Shown here piece by piece: positions 1-5,276 of a DNA stretch of 5,276 bases; position 1 is the stretch's first letter, and every line of letters starts with the position of its first letter. Source of the DNA: Gammaproteobacteria bacterium. GTDB taxonomy: Bacteria; Pseudomonadota; Gammaproteobacteria; UBA1113. The notes under the pieces are model-generated. The model saw only the letters and a list, made by a program, of their open reading frames with translations. It was not told where the DNA came from and did no database searches. The position numbers and the translations under genes were made by a program. The stretch covers positions 1 through 5,276 of the forward strand of contig JAIELR010000133.1 in assembly GCA_019752835.1 (NCBI GenBank), given 5' to 3'.

Positions 1-1
1 G

Positions 2-73
2 ACAACAAGTAGTAGTGTGTCAGCCCAGACTGCGGCGCCTGTACCGGTACCAGTGCCTGTACCAACCCAATAA
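2..73 (+). CDS. icmE: 3' end of upstream gene, probably icmE/dotG (partial)
   Basis: An open frame enters the window at base 2 and stops at TAA 71-73, leaving 23 residues. They are Ser/Thr/Ala-rich and end in four consecutive Val-Pro pairs followed by Thr-Gln. The sequence itself carries no diagnostic domain. The name comes only from position: in Legionella and Coxiella the gene directly before icmG is icmE (dotG), the large inner-membrane to periplasm core protein with a VirB10/TrbI-like C-terminal domain. A low-complexity proline-rich tail after that domain is plausible. The stop lies 22 bases before the icmG start, so the two genes are almost certainly co-transcribed. It could be a different protein if synteny is broken upstream. 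Confidence 0.72.
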   Translation, partial: TTSSSVSAQTAAPVPVPVPVPTQ

Positions 74-95
74 CCCTTATGGAGTATGCATTTAA

Positions 96-1196
96 ATGGC
101 TGATAACAAACAACCATTTGATGATGAGTTCAACACTGATGAATTTGAAGCCTTCGATGATGATGACTTCGATTTTGATGCTGATGACGATGATGATGAA
201 GAAACATCATTTCAATTGAATGAATCGAATGAAGCTGAGAGCGAAGAGGATGAGTCCTCTTCGCCTTATGCATTTTCTGATGAGGAAGCGTTAAGCGATG
301 AGCCCGAAGAAGAAGCTAAATTTGGCTCCCAAAACTCGCTTGTTCAAAACGTTTTTGATCGGTTAAAAAATGAAGAACCCAAGCAACTGATTAAATATGC
401 ATTAGGAGCCGGTATTGGGTTATTGTTTTTAGTGGGTACATTATATAAATTCATTATGCCCAACTCTGCTGAAACAAAGGCAAAGACCAGTGCATCGAGT
501 CCCCTCGTTAATCAATCTAACACGTTATCAGGATCTTCTAATATTATCCCTGTTTCGTCGGGCCCGCAGATTAATACAGCCCAGCCTCCATCGAGTTCAA
601 AAACGCCAATATCGCTGGGTAATATGACGCCTGCCAGTGCTATTCCAAATCCTTCATCGAGTTCAATTGCCCCTGTAGCGAACTCTTCTAACCAAGGTGT
701 ATCTACTACGCTACCACCATCGCAACAAGAAACGGACGAGACGAGCCAACATACAAAGCAATTAGAAGCACAAGTGAACCAATTAACCCAGCAGGTCTCA
801 GCTGACGCACAAATGAATGCCGCAAGTCAAGCCCAAATAGCGGGTTTAATTAAATCTGTTGATAATATGCAATCACAGGTAGCAAAATTAACAATTGCGA
901 TGCAAACTATAGTAAGTGCAGCTTCGCAATCCAATAATAGACAGTCGGGATTTATCAGTGGTGCGATATCAGGCAATGCTGGGGGGGGCCGAATAGCCCA
1001 AAGGGTTTCTGAATATTATGTGCAGGCCATTATTCCAGGTCGTGCTTGGCTTAAAAATTCGAATGGCCAAATTATTACCGTGGCGCCAGGTGATGCTATT
1101 CCCGGATACGGTACCGTTGCTGCGATTGATGCGCAAAATGGTGTTGTCATTATGAGTACCGGTAGCAAGATTGTTTTTGGTATTGATGAGGGTTAA
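96..1196 (+). CDS. icmG: IcmG/DotF, Dot/Icm inner-membrane core protein
   Basis: A 366-residue bitopic membrane protein. Residues 1-75 are an extremely acidic cytoplasmic tail (long Asp/Glu runs at 20-36 and 46-73). Residues 99-120 form one transmembrane helix with Lys on the cytoplasmic side. Residues 121-215 are a Ser/Pro/Asn/Thr-rich, probably disordered periplasmic linker. Residues 216-275 are Gln-rich with heptad-like hydrophobic spacing, a likely coiled coil. A Gly/Ser hinge (283-299) leads to a compact beta-rich C-terminal domain (305-364, rich in Gly, Val and Ile). This architecture and the position between icmE and icmC fit IcmG/DotF, a Dot/Icm core component reported to bind effectors in two-hybrid work and to modulate secretion. 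The L. pneumophila protein is about 269 residues as I recall, so this one is longer, mostly in the acidic tail and linker. The start is fixed: an in-frame TAA directly precedes the ATG, and GGAG (81-84) lies 11 bases upstream, a rather long spacing. Confidence 0.88.
   Translation: MADNKQPFDDEFNTDEFEAFDDDDFDFDADDDDDEETSFQLNESNEAESEEDESSSPYAFSDEEALSDEPEEEAKFGSQNSLVQNVFDRLKNEEPKQLIKYALGAGIGLLFLVGTLYKFIMPNSAETKAKTSASSPLVNQSNTLSGSSNIIPVSSGPQINTAQPPSSSKTPISLGNMTPASAIPNPSSSSIAPVANSSNQGVSTTLPPSQQETDETSQHTKQLEAQVNQLTQQVSADAQMNAASQAQIAGLIKSVDNMQSQVAKLTIAMQTIVSAASQSNNRQSGFISGAISGNAGGGRIAQRVSEYYVQAIIPGRAWLKNSNGQIITVAPGDAIPGYGTVAAIDAQNGVVIMSTGSKIVFGIDEG
156..198 (+). repeat. GAT/GAC codon run encoding the acidic tail of IcmG
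   Basis: A near-trinucleotide tract of GAT and GAC codons, interrupted by a few Phe and Ala codons, encodes the Asp-rich stretch at about IcmG residues 21-34. Short perfect GAT runs can expand or contract by whole codons, which would change tail length without shifting the frame. Confidence 0.6.
981..988 (+). repeat. Eight-G homopolymer inside icmG
   Basis: Eight consecutive G bases encode the Gly-Gly-Gly hinge (residues 296-298) just before the C-terminal domain of IcmG. The frame is intact here. A gain or loss of one G would remove the last roughly 70 residues. It is the longest G run I see in the window. Confidence 0.85.
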
Positions 1197-1204
1197 CTAA
1201 GATT

Positions 1205-1251
1205 ATTCCCCTATGAGAGGGAATCGCAGAGCGACGTGATGCGATGAGGGG
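1205..1251 (+). promoter_or_regulatory. Hairpin-forming leader upstream of icmC
   Basis: The icmG-icmC spacer contains several inverted repeats. ATTCCC (1205-1210) pairs with GGGAAT (1219-1224). ATCGCA (1223-1228) pairs with TGCGAT (1240-1245). As an alternative outer stem, CCCCT (1208-1212) can pair with AGGGG (1247-1251). The first and second stems overlap by two bases, so the folds partly exclude each other. No T-run follows, so it is not a convincing intrinsic terminator, and the surrounding genes read on as an operon. It may tune translation or mRNA processing between icmG and icmC, or be the remnant of a small palindromic repeat. Function is inferred only from pairing. Confidence 0.45.
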
Positions 1252-1259
1252 ATGGTTGT

Positions 1260-1265
1260 GGAGGT
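1260..1265 (+). promoter_or_regulatory. Shine-Dalgarno site that decides the icmC start
   Basis: GGAGGT lies seven bases before the ATG at 1273, which is close to ideal. The in-frame ATG at 1252 lies upstream of this site and has only AGGGG abutting it with no spacer. The site therefore argues for initiation at 1273. Confidence 0.75.
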
Positions 1266-1272
1266 ATTGGAC

Positions 1273-1887
1273 ATGAGCTTCTTAAATCGCTGGCAACGTT
1301 GGTTAAATGGACTGATTGCAACCATTCTGCTTTGCTCCCCAACCTTTGCTTTTGCAGCAAGCACCATGATGATAAATGCCGCTCAAATGCTGGAAAACAT
1401 TGATGCGCAGCTACCCTACTTTTATTCGGCAGTCTCGGGTTTTGCTTATCTTTGCGGTCTTTTTTTCATGATCGCAGGCATTCATGCCTTCAAAGAGTTT
1501 GGTAATGGTGCCATGTCAGGAAATAAGTTGGCAATGAAGGAGCCCTTGGCCTATATTATCATTGGTGCAATGCTGATATACTTACCGACGGCAAAAGATG
1601 TATTTTTGACAACAGTTTATGGTACCGCAACAGTTAGTGCCTATGTTGGCTACGGTGTTTCAGATACCTTTAACGAAATGGGCAAAGTTATTGTTGATAT
1701 TGTGCAATTTGTTGGTTTTATCGCCTTTGTTCGTGGATTGATGATGATGCATAAAGTTGGCGTTGGACAAACTCAACAAGGCGCAAGTTTTAATAAGGGA
1801 CTTACCCATCTGATAGGGGGTGTTATTGCTATGAATATTGTCGCATTTGGACATATTATTAGTACTACACTAGGTATTTCAACATAA
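1273..1887 (+). CDS. icmC: IcmC/DotE, Dot/Icm inner-membrane protein
   Basis: A 204-residue hydrophobic protein from the preferred ATG. An in-frame ATG at 1252 would give 211 residues but has no properly spaced ribosome site, whereas GGAGGT sits just before 1273. Residues 11-29 form a signal-like or first transmembrane helix ending in Phe-Ala-Phe-Ala-Ala. Further helices lie at about 50-72, 91-107, 139-160 and 178-200. The block 58-117 (AY..G..F, FK, P.AY...G...I..P, then G) aligns almost without gaps with IcmD 57-113, and residues 146-200 look like a weaker second copy. Size, topology and the position between icmG and icmD fit IcmC/DotE (about 194 residues in L. pneumophila as I recall), an inner-membrane component of the type IVB machine that is required for intracellular growth. 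Its exact mechanical role is not established. It probably shares one mRNA with icmG and icmD. Confidence 0.88.
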   Translation: MSFLNRWQRWLNGLIATILLCSPTFAFAASTMMINAAQMLENIDAQLPYFYSAVSGFAYLCGLFFMIAGIHAFKEFGNGAMSGNKLAMKEPLAYIIIGAMLIYLPTAKDVFLTTVYGTATVSAYVGYGVSDTFNEMGKVIVDIVQFVGFIAFVRGLMMMHKVGVGQTQQGASFNKGLTHLIGGVIAMNIVAFGHIISTTLGIST

Positions 1888-1935
1888 TATATACTCATGT
1901 GTGTTGAGTCTAATATAGAGAGGAGAGGATAGGAT

Positions 1936-2325
1936 ATGCGATTATCGTCTAGACAAAGAGCTATAGGTTTGTTCGTCATGGGTTTATTCTGCGCGGCCGT
2001 CTCGGGCATTGCCCTTGCAGCTGGTACCGCAGAAGGTCTTGGTACTGTCGCAAAGAACATACAATCGGGTTATGGTGATCTGGCTAAGGTAATCACTGCA
2101 ACGGCTTACATTGCAGGTATTTCCTTCGTACTTGTTTCTTTATTCAAATTTAAAGCCGCTAAAGATAATCCAACTCAAGAACATATTGGCAAGCCTATCG
2201 CTTATCTTTTCATCGGGGTTGCTATGATATTTGTTCCGTCGCTGATGAATACAGGCGGCCAGACTTTGTTCGGTAGTAGCGCGACCTCTGCGGGTGTTTC
2301 AGGTATTAGTAATTTAAATAACTAA
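1936..2325 (+). CDS. icmD: IcmD/DotP, small Dot/Icm inner-membrane protein
   Basis: A 129-residue protein with a basic N-terminus (Arg2, Arg6, Arg8) and a signal-like helix at 9-29 ending in Ala-Leu-Ala-Ala. Two transmembrane helices follow at about 50-71 and 87-104, joined by a short polar, Lys-rich loop. The C-terminal tail is Ser/Gly/Asn-rich. The start is well defined: AGGAGAGG (1921-1928) is seven bases upstream, and an in-frame TAG (1930-1932) excludes any earlier start. Length (about 132 residues in L. pneumophila as I recall), topology and the order icmC-icmD-icmJ identify IcmD/DotP, an inner-membrane component of the Dot/Icm complex. It closely resembles the first half of IcmC, which suggests descent from one ancestral gene. 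It is 48 bases downstream of icmC and is probably the last gene of this transcription unit, since a palindromic element follows. Confidence 0.88.
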   Translation: MRLSSRQRAIGLFVMGLFCAAVSGIALAAGTAEGLGTVAKNIQSGYGDLAKVITATAYIAGISFVLVSLFKFKAAKDNPTQEHIGKPIAYLFIGVAMIFVPSLMNTGGQTLFGSSATSAGVSGISNLNN

Positions 2326-2336
2326 TTAGGTCTCCT

Positions 2337-2426
2337 CAGTCTCTGCCTTTGTAGGGGCAGCCCCTTGTGGAGCTGCCTGTCTTCAGGTCAACACAGGCGT
2401 TGACCCCTACCCAAAGGCGAAGACTG
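2337..2426. repeat. Palindromic interspersed-repeat-like element between icmD and icmJ
   Basis: A 90-bp inverted-repeat structure. CAGTCT (2337-2342) pairs with AGACTG (2421-2426), GCCTTTG (2345-2351) with CAAAGGC (2412-2418), and TAGGGG (2352-2357) with CCCCTA (2404-2409). This gives a 19-20 bp stem with one mismatch, one G-T wobble and a two-base bulge. Inside are two further hairpins: GGCAGC (2356-2361) with GCTGCC (2372-2377), and GGTCAA (2386-2391) with TTGACC (2400-2405). The whole could form a branched RNA or cruciform. It is GC-richer than the flanking genes. The pattern of a TAGGGGC...CCCCTA frame enclosing two hairpins resembles palindromic repeats found in many copies in various bacterial genomes; that resemblance is from memory and unverified. 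No T-run follows, so a classic terminator is not evident, although the stem could still slow polymerase or protect mRNA ends. Confidence 0.75.
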
Positions 2427-2472
2427 CGGGGTAAAAAACGAAAATAACACGGATTTAGTAGAGTGAATTTTT

Positions 2473-3081
2473 ATGCAGCCGCTCCAACTGTCGTTTAGTT
2501 TAACCAATTACAGTCGATTTATTTCCAGGAAGGGGAATAAATCGTTTCATGCCCTTGCGAAACAAGCATTAGCCCGTGATAAAAACACCTGTCAATTTTG
2601 TGGATTTCAAGCTGCTAAATTTCAAGAAGTGGTTAATCTAAATCAAAATTACCGTGATAATAAACTTGAAAACATAGTGACTGCTTGTTGTTTTTGTGCG
2701 CAATGTACATTCATAGAGTCTGTTGGTGAGCAGGGCTATGGTGGGGGCACCATGCTTTATTTCCCTGAAATATCTCAAGCTGAATTAAATGCTATTTGTC
2801 ACGTACTTTTTTTTGCTGTCGCGACGAATTCAATACACAAAGAATCTGCCCAAGCTATTTTGCAAAGTATTCGAATGAGATCAGGTATCGTTGACCAAAT
2901 TTTGGGTGAAGGGATGAGCGACCCTGCCAATTTAGGGCAATTATTACTCGATTATAATGCGAACCGCCGCGAACCTGCGTTGCTTCAGATGCTGTCAAAA
3001 TTACGACTGTTACCCTCGCGGGGCCGTTTTTCCAAACAAATTGAGTATTGGGCAAAACAAGCTGGGAGCGTGACTAAATGA
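2473..3081 (+). CDS. icmJ: IcmJ/DotN, Dot/Icm coupling-complex protein
   Basis: A 202-residue soluble protein with no signal peptide or membrane helix. An N-terminal zinc-site region carries Cys40-x2-Cys43 and Cys72-Cys73-x-Cys75-x2-Cys78, spaced as in HNH nuclease-like folds (CxxCG, then a CxxC about 30 residues on, with an Asn-Ile-Val before it). The His pair expected in an active HNH site is replaced by Asn-Leu-Asn (55-57), so a nuclease activity is unlikely. Residues 100-200 look helical. Size (about 208 residues in L. pneumophila as I recall) and its place before icmB identify IcmJ/DotN. That protein belongs to the type IV coupling complex with DotL, DotM, IcmS, IcmW and LvgA, which recruits effectors at the inner membrane. 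The start is fixed by an in-frame TGA at 2464-2466. The ribosome site is weak (GAG at 2461-2463). The gene overlaps icmB by four bases. Confidence 0.9.
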   Translation: MQPLQLSFSLTNYSRFISRKGNKSFHALAKQALARDKNTCQFCGFQAAKFQEVVNLNQNYRDNKLENIVTACCFCAQCTFIESVGEQGYGGGTMLYFPEISQAELNAICHVLFFAVATNSIHKESAQAILQSIRMRSGIVDQILGEGMSDPANLGQLLLDYNANRREPALLQMLSKLRLLPSRGRFSKQIEYWAKQAGSVTK

Positions 3082-5276
3082 GTTTTATTGACCCTGTTCT
3101 GGATGCTGTTGATACACTCATTGCATGGGTAAGTACCGGTTTAAAGCAGACAACAAGTAATTATTGTGATTTGGAAACAGCGCAAAATCCAACGACGCTA
3201 GTCGGGAAAGACGGTTCATTTGCTTCTCTCTTAGATATTCAAGGCTCAACAGGCTTAATTGGCACCGCTGAATTTGATAAATTGCACAGAGGGATCTCAC
3301 AAAGTTTACAAGCGACGCTTTCGCGAAAAGGGCATGGCCTGCAAGTTTTATTCACCTATGACAAAGATGCGGTAAAACAGGAAATTGAAGACAATTACGA
3401 CTCGGCGAGAAAAACAGCGAAACAGCTTGAGTTAAATTTGAATGATTTATTCGAAGAGCGCGTTAATTATCTTGCTGATTATTGCGCAAAAGAAAGTGTA
3501 TATTTTGTTTTATGGACGCGACCGAGTGGATTAAGCAAAGACGAATATACGCGTAGTCAGAAAGAAAAAATTAAATCGATGAAAACGGCTAATATTCCTC
3601 CTTTTAATAATTCTCAAAATCTCATAGCCGGTGTTCAAGAAATACGAAACTCCCATGAAGCTTACGTACGTTCGGTTGTAAATGATCTCAATATGTTAGG
3701 ATTGTCTGCAGAATTATTAGAAGTTCATAATGCGGTTCATGCGATTCGTGAAACGGTTGATCCTGAGTTCACTGACAGAGCGTGGCGGCCAATTCTTCCG
3801 GGTGATAAAATTCCCTTTCGAACAACGCTTAAGTTTGTTGACGATATATCCAATATCATGTACCCCCCGCTTGCACAGCAAATTATCCCTCGAGAAGCGG
3901 AGAGAGTTGATTTTAGAACTGCGCGTATTGGTGATCGCATTTATAGTACGGTATTTATCGATCTTTTTCCCAATGATGTTAAACCCTTTATGCAATTGTT
4001 TAATCGCGTAAGTGCAACACAAATTCCCTGGCGCATTTCATACCTAATTGAAAGCAATGGATTAGAATCGGTTGCCATGCGTTCTGTTTTGTCTGCTGTA
4101 TTGAGCTTTACGTCTTCGAGTAATCGATTATTGCACGATTCATTAAAGCAACTTAAAGAAGTTCAAATGAATGCATTGGACGCAGTGGTAAAATTGAAGG
4201 TTGCTGCAACGACCTGGGCACCCGCTAATAATATTCGTTTACTGAGGATACGCACTTCACAATTAGCCAAGGCGATACAAGGTTGGGGTAATGCTGAAAT
4301 ATCAGAAGTTTCTGGCGACCCTTTTGGTGGCGTTGTTTCAACGATGTTAGGCGTGAGCGCATCCAGCGAGGCACAAGCAGCCATAGCTCCGCTGGCGGAT
4401 ATTGTTTATATGATGCCCATTACGCGGCCTGCGTCACCGTGGAAATTTGGTGCAATGTTGTTTCGGTCGCCCGATGGAAAGCCGTGGCCTTTTCAGCCTG
4501 GTTCAACCATGCAAACAACGTGGATTGATATTATTTATGCTCGACCAGGTTCCGGTAAATCTGTTTTGTCGAATACGCTTAATCTTGCCCTGTGTTTGTT
4601 GGGTGGTATTAAACGCTTACCGCGTATTGCTATTATTGACATAGGTCCATCAAGCAGTGGTTTGATTTCTTTATTGAAAGAGGCCTTGCCGCCGCAAAAA
4701 CGGCATTTGGTTGCTTATCATCGCTTGCGTATGACGCCTGATTTTTCGATTAATCCTTGTGATACACAGCTTGGTGCACGCTTTCCTACGCCACAAGAGC
4801 GCAGTTTTTTGGTCAATTTTATTACTTTATTAGCGACGCCTATCGGTGCTGAGCGTTCCTATGATGCTATTCCTGATTTAGTCGGTATGGTTGTCAATGA
4901 AATGTATCAAGCTCTTGCCGATGAAGGAAAACCGTATACCTATACCAGTGGTTTGGAACCTATTGCAGATAGTTTACTCGAAGAAATTGGTTTTATTCGC
5001 GACCAGCACACAACCTGGTGGGAAGTCACCGACGCTCTGTTTTTGGCGGGTTTTATTCATGAAGCCATGTTAGCCCAGCGTTATGCCATGCCGCTCATTG
5101 CAGATGCTGCATCAGTTTGTCGCAGCAAAGCGGTAGAAGATCTCTATGGCAATATTACCGCACCTACCGGTGAAAAATTGATTGATGCTTTTTCGCGAAT
5201 GATTTCGAGTGCCGTGCGTGAATACCCCATATTGTCTCGCGTGAGTACATTTGATTTAGGTGACGCTCGCGTTGTT
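3078..5276 (+). CDS. icmB: IcmB/DotO, VirB4-family ATPase of the Dot/Icm system (5' part, runs off window)
   Basis: An uninterrupted 733-codon frame, open at the window end. The L. pneumophila protein is about 1,009 residues as I recall, so roughly the last quarter is missing. IcmB/DotO is the cytoplasmic, membrane-associated VirB4-like ATPase (TraU in IncI plasmids) that energises type IVB secretion. Residues 1-450 are the N-terminal domain that in VirB4 proteins contacts the channel. A conserved Arg-Pro-x-x-x-Trp region (450-455) leads to the P-loop at 488-495 (ARPGSGKS, catalytic Lys494). A strand ending in IIDIG (Asp521) follows, matching the acidic motif after the P-loop in VirB4 ATPases. 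The Walker B Asp-Glu is not seen and presumably lies downstream. The start ATG overlaps the icmJ stop (ATGA), and GGGAG (3064-3068) sits nine bases upstream, so translation is probably coupled to icmJ. No frameshift or internal stop is present in the visible part. Confidence 0.93.
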   Translation, partial: MSFIDPVLDAVDTLIAWVSTGLKQTTSNYCDLETAQNPTTLVGKDGSFASLLDIQGSTGLIGTAEFDKLHRGISQSLQATLSRKGHGLQVLFTYDKDAVKQEIEDNYDSARKTAKQLELNLNDLFEERVNYLADYCAKESVYFVLWTRPSGLSKDEYTRSQKEKIKSMKTANIPPFNNSQNLIAGVQEIRNSHEAYVRSVVNDLNMLGLSAELLEVHNAVHAIRETVDPEFTDRAWRPILPGDKIPFRTTLKFVDDISNIMYPPLAQQIIPREAERVDFRTARIGDRIYSTVFIDLFPNDVKPFMQLFNRVSATQIPWRISYLIESNGLESVAMRSVLSAVLSFTSSSNRLLHDSLKQLKEVQMNALDAVVKLKVAATTWAPANNIRLLRIRTSQLAKAIQGWGNAEISEVSGDPFGGVVSTMLGVSASSEAQAAIAPLADIVYMMPITRPASPWKFGAMLFRSPDGKPWPFQPGSTMQTTWIDIIYARPGSGKSVLSNTLNLALCLLGGIKRLPRIAIIDIGPSSSGLISLLKEALPPQKRHLVAYHRLRMTPDFSINPCDTQLGARFPTPQERSFLVNFITLLATPIGAERSYDAIPDLVGMVVNEMYQALADEGKPYTYTSGLEPIADSLLEEIGFIRDQHTTWWEVTDALFLAGFIHEAMLAQRYAMPLIADAASVCRSKAVEDLYGNITAPTGEKLIDAFSRMISSAVREYPILSRVSTFDLGDARVV

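Noticed and set aside
1893..1909. Small hairpin ACTCA/TGAGT between icmC and icmD
   Set aside because: The five-base-pair AT-rich stem has no following T-run and sits just before the icmD ribosome site. It is too weak to call a terminator or regulatory element.
1660..2060. Minus-strand frames antisense to icmC and icmD
   Set aside because: They are opposite two well-supported membrane protein genes, show no ribosome sites, and have compositions expected of antisense translation.
2337..2440. Palindrome read as a rho-independent terminator for icmD
   Set aside because: The stem is followed by GCGGGG and an A-run, not a T-run, on the plus strand. Called as a repeat element instead.
2400..2460. 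Possible promoter for icmJ (TTGACC at 2400-2405 resembles a -35 box)
   Set aside because: No -10-like hexamer lies 16-18 bases downstream (that position is GC-rich), and TTGACC is explained as an arm of the palindrome. A promoter for icmJB may exist but cannot be placed from the sequence.
3730..4011. Plus-strand 93-residue open frame within icmB
   Set aside because: It lies wholly inside the continuous icmB frame, has no ribosome site, and its translation resembles nothing known. It is a shadow frame.
2855..4384. Minus-strand frames opposite icmJ and icmB
   Set aside because: All are short, scattered and contained within coding sequence on the plus strand, with no independent support.
4447..5073. 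Two short plus-strand frames (4447-4644 and 4891-5073) within icmB
   Set aside because: They lie in another frame of the P-loop and downstream region of icmB, which itself carries the recognisable ATPase motifs.

Overview
This window is a six-gene stretch of a Dot/Icm (type IVB) secretion locus, all on the plus strand, in the order icmE(dotG) 3' end - icmG(dotF) - icmC(dotE) - icmD(dotP) - icmJ(dotN) - icmB(dotO) 5' part. This is the gene order known from Legionella pneumophila and Coxiella. With the protein features (an acidic, single-TM, coiled-coil IcmG; small multi-TM IcmC and IcmD; a Cys-rich IcmJ; a P-loop VirB4-type IcmB), it points to a gammaproteobacterium of the order Legionellales. 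The moderate GC content and AT-rich codon use fit that, but I cannot name a genus.

Layout: positions 2-73 are the last codons of the upstream gene, a Val-Pro tail, presumably icmE/dotG. icmG follows at 96-1196 and is longer than I remember for L. pneumophila. A 55-76 bp leader with hairpin potential precedes icmC (preferred start 1273, end 1887). icmD occupies 1936-2325. The 147-bp gap 2326-2472 holds a strongly palindromic element with a 19-20 bp outer stem and two inner hairpins, which looks like an interspersed mobile or repeat sequence. icmJ (2473-3081) and icmB (3078 to beyond the window end) overlap by 4 bases (ATGA) and are very probably translationally coupled.

How the genes work together: IcmE/DotG and IcmG/DotF belong to the envelope-spanning core. 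IcmC/DotE and IcmD/DotP are small inner-membrane components that look like paralogues of each other. IcmJ/DotN belongs to the coupling-protein complex that recruits effectors. IcmB/DotO is the cytoplasmic VirB4-like ATPase that energises the machine. Together they export effector proteins into a eukaryotic host.

I did not find an undescribed system here. The genes are a conserved, known machine. The points most worth a second look are the palindromic element at the icmD/icmJ boundary, the IcmC/IcmD repeat relationship, the eight-G run inside icmG, the structured icmC leader, and the degenerate HNH-like zinc site of IcmJ.
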